In this document: positions 5,720 through 5,777 of the stretch, in pieces | Layout of the letters: each line of letters opens with the position of its first letter | Numbering within the stretch: the first letter of the stretch is position 1 | NCBI GenBank assembly: GCA_937875295.1 | Contig: CALLXS010000068.1 | Coordinates: 1 to 5,777 of the forward strand | Direction of reading: 5' to 3' | Origin: an uncultured bacterium | GTDB lineage: Bacteria; Bacteroidota; Ignavibacteria; Kapaibacteriales; UBA2268 | DNA length: 5,777 nucleotides | The notes under the pieces: model-generated | What the model was told of the DNA's origin: nothing | The model's database searches: none | The model's input: only the letters and a program-made list of their open reading frames with translations | Translations under genes and position numbers: made by a program

Positions 5720-5777
5720 TATAAATACAAGCCAATAATAGCATCAATAAATAACAAAATAATCAAAGTCCCAATAG
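5720..5777 (+). other. Reopened frame after the stop, to the window edge
   Basis: After the TAA at 5717-5719 the same frame stays open for 19 codons to the edge (YKYKPIIASINNKIIKVPI). It lacks the Asp/Glu/Leu heptads of the preceding gene, so it is not an obvious continuation. It could be intergenic or the beginning of an inserted element. A CTTGT/ACAAG inverted repeat (5707-5711 with 5727-5731) flanks the stop. Confidence 0.3.

Noticed and set aside
1..5777. Alternative genetic code (recoded stop)
   Set aside because: Genes end in TAA, TAG and TGA at sensible junctions, including two ATGA overlaps; reading through TAG at 880 adds only seven codons.
1..5777. tRNA genes, CRISPR arrays, insertion sequences
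   Set aside because: No cloverleaf, regular spaced repeat, transposase or terminal inverted repeats were seen; recurring TTAGG-like words reflect common AT-rich codon pairs.

Overview
The window is a stretch of a strongly AT-rich (by eye about 70% A+T) phage or prophage genome. It holds a tail-morphogenesis module read entirely on the + strand. The call rests on architecture more than on recognised families. A tube-like structural protein is followed by closely packed unrecognised structural genes. Next come two overlapping frames that look like a tail assembly chaperone pair joined by a -1 frameshift (the lambda G/GT arrangement), and then the coiled-coil start of a tape-measure-like protein. 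TAA, TAG and TGA all act as stops and tryptophan is TGG, so the code looks standard (table 11). Ribosome binding sites of the AGGAG type occur, but several genes lack one. The host cannot be named: a low-GC bacterium is all the sequence supports.

Layout. Positions 1-240 hold no convincing gene, only an AT-rich leader with a 21-codon ORF (91-156) and a good RBS. 241-882 encodes a probable tail tube or other major virion protein from a GTG start. 933-3068 encodes a 711-residue structural protein, possibly hub/baseplate-like. 3079-3552 encodes a 157-residue protein with the glycine pattern of a capsid-cement/fibre-type beta domain. 3549-3959 and 3967-4467 encode two small beta-rich proteins I do not recognise. 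Spacing is 4-bp overlaps or gaps of about 10 bp or less, so 933-5137 reads as one transcription unit with translational coupling.

The most informative site is at 4788-4811. An internal Shine-Dalgarno-like AAGGAG lies 8 nt upstream of A AAT TTT followed by more Ts, in the last part of the 4464-4955 frame. A -1 slip there joins the first 115 residues to a 109-residue second domain (read 4808-5137) that has no plausible start of its own, giving a product of 224 residues. The hairpin and T-run of a probable intrinsic terminator (5128-5157) overlap the end of that frame. A TATAAT box and a strong RBS then precede the tape-measure-like gene at 5210.

That last gene stops after only 169 residues, short for a tape measure. 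The same frame reopens after one TAA and stays open to the window edge, so the gene may be split, interrupted by an intron, broken by a nonsense mutation, or truly small. Putting large structural genes between the tube and the chaperones is not the usual order and may mark an unusual tail lineage.
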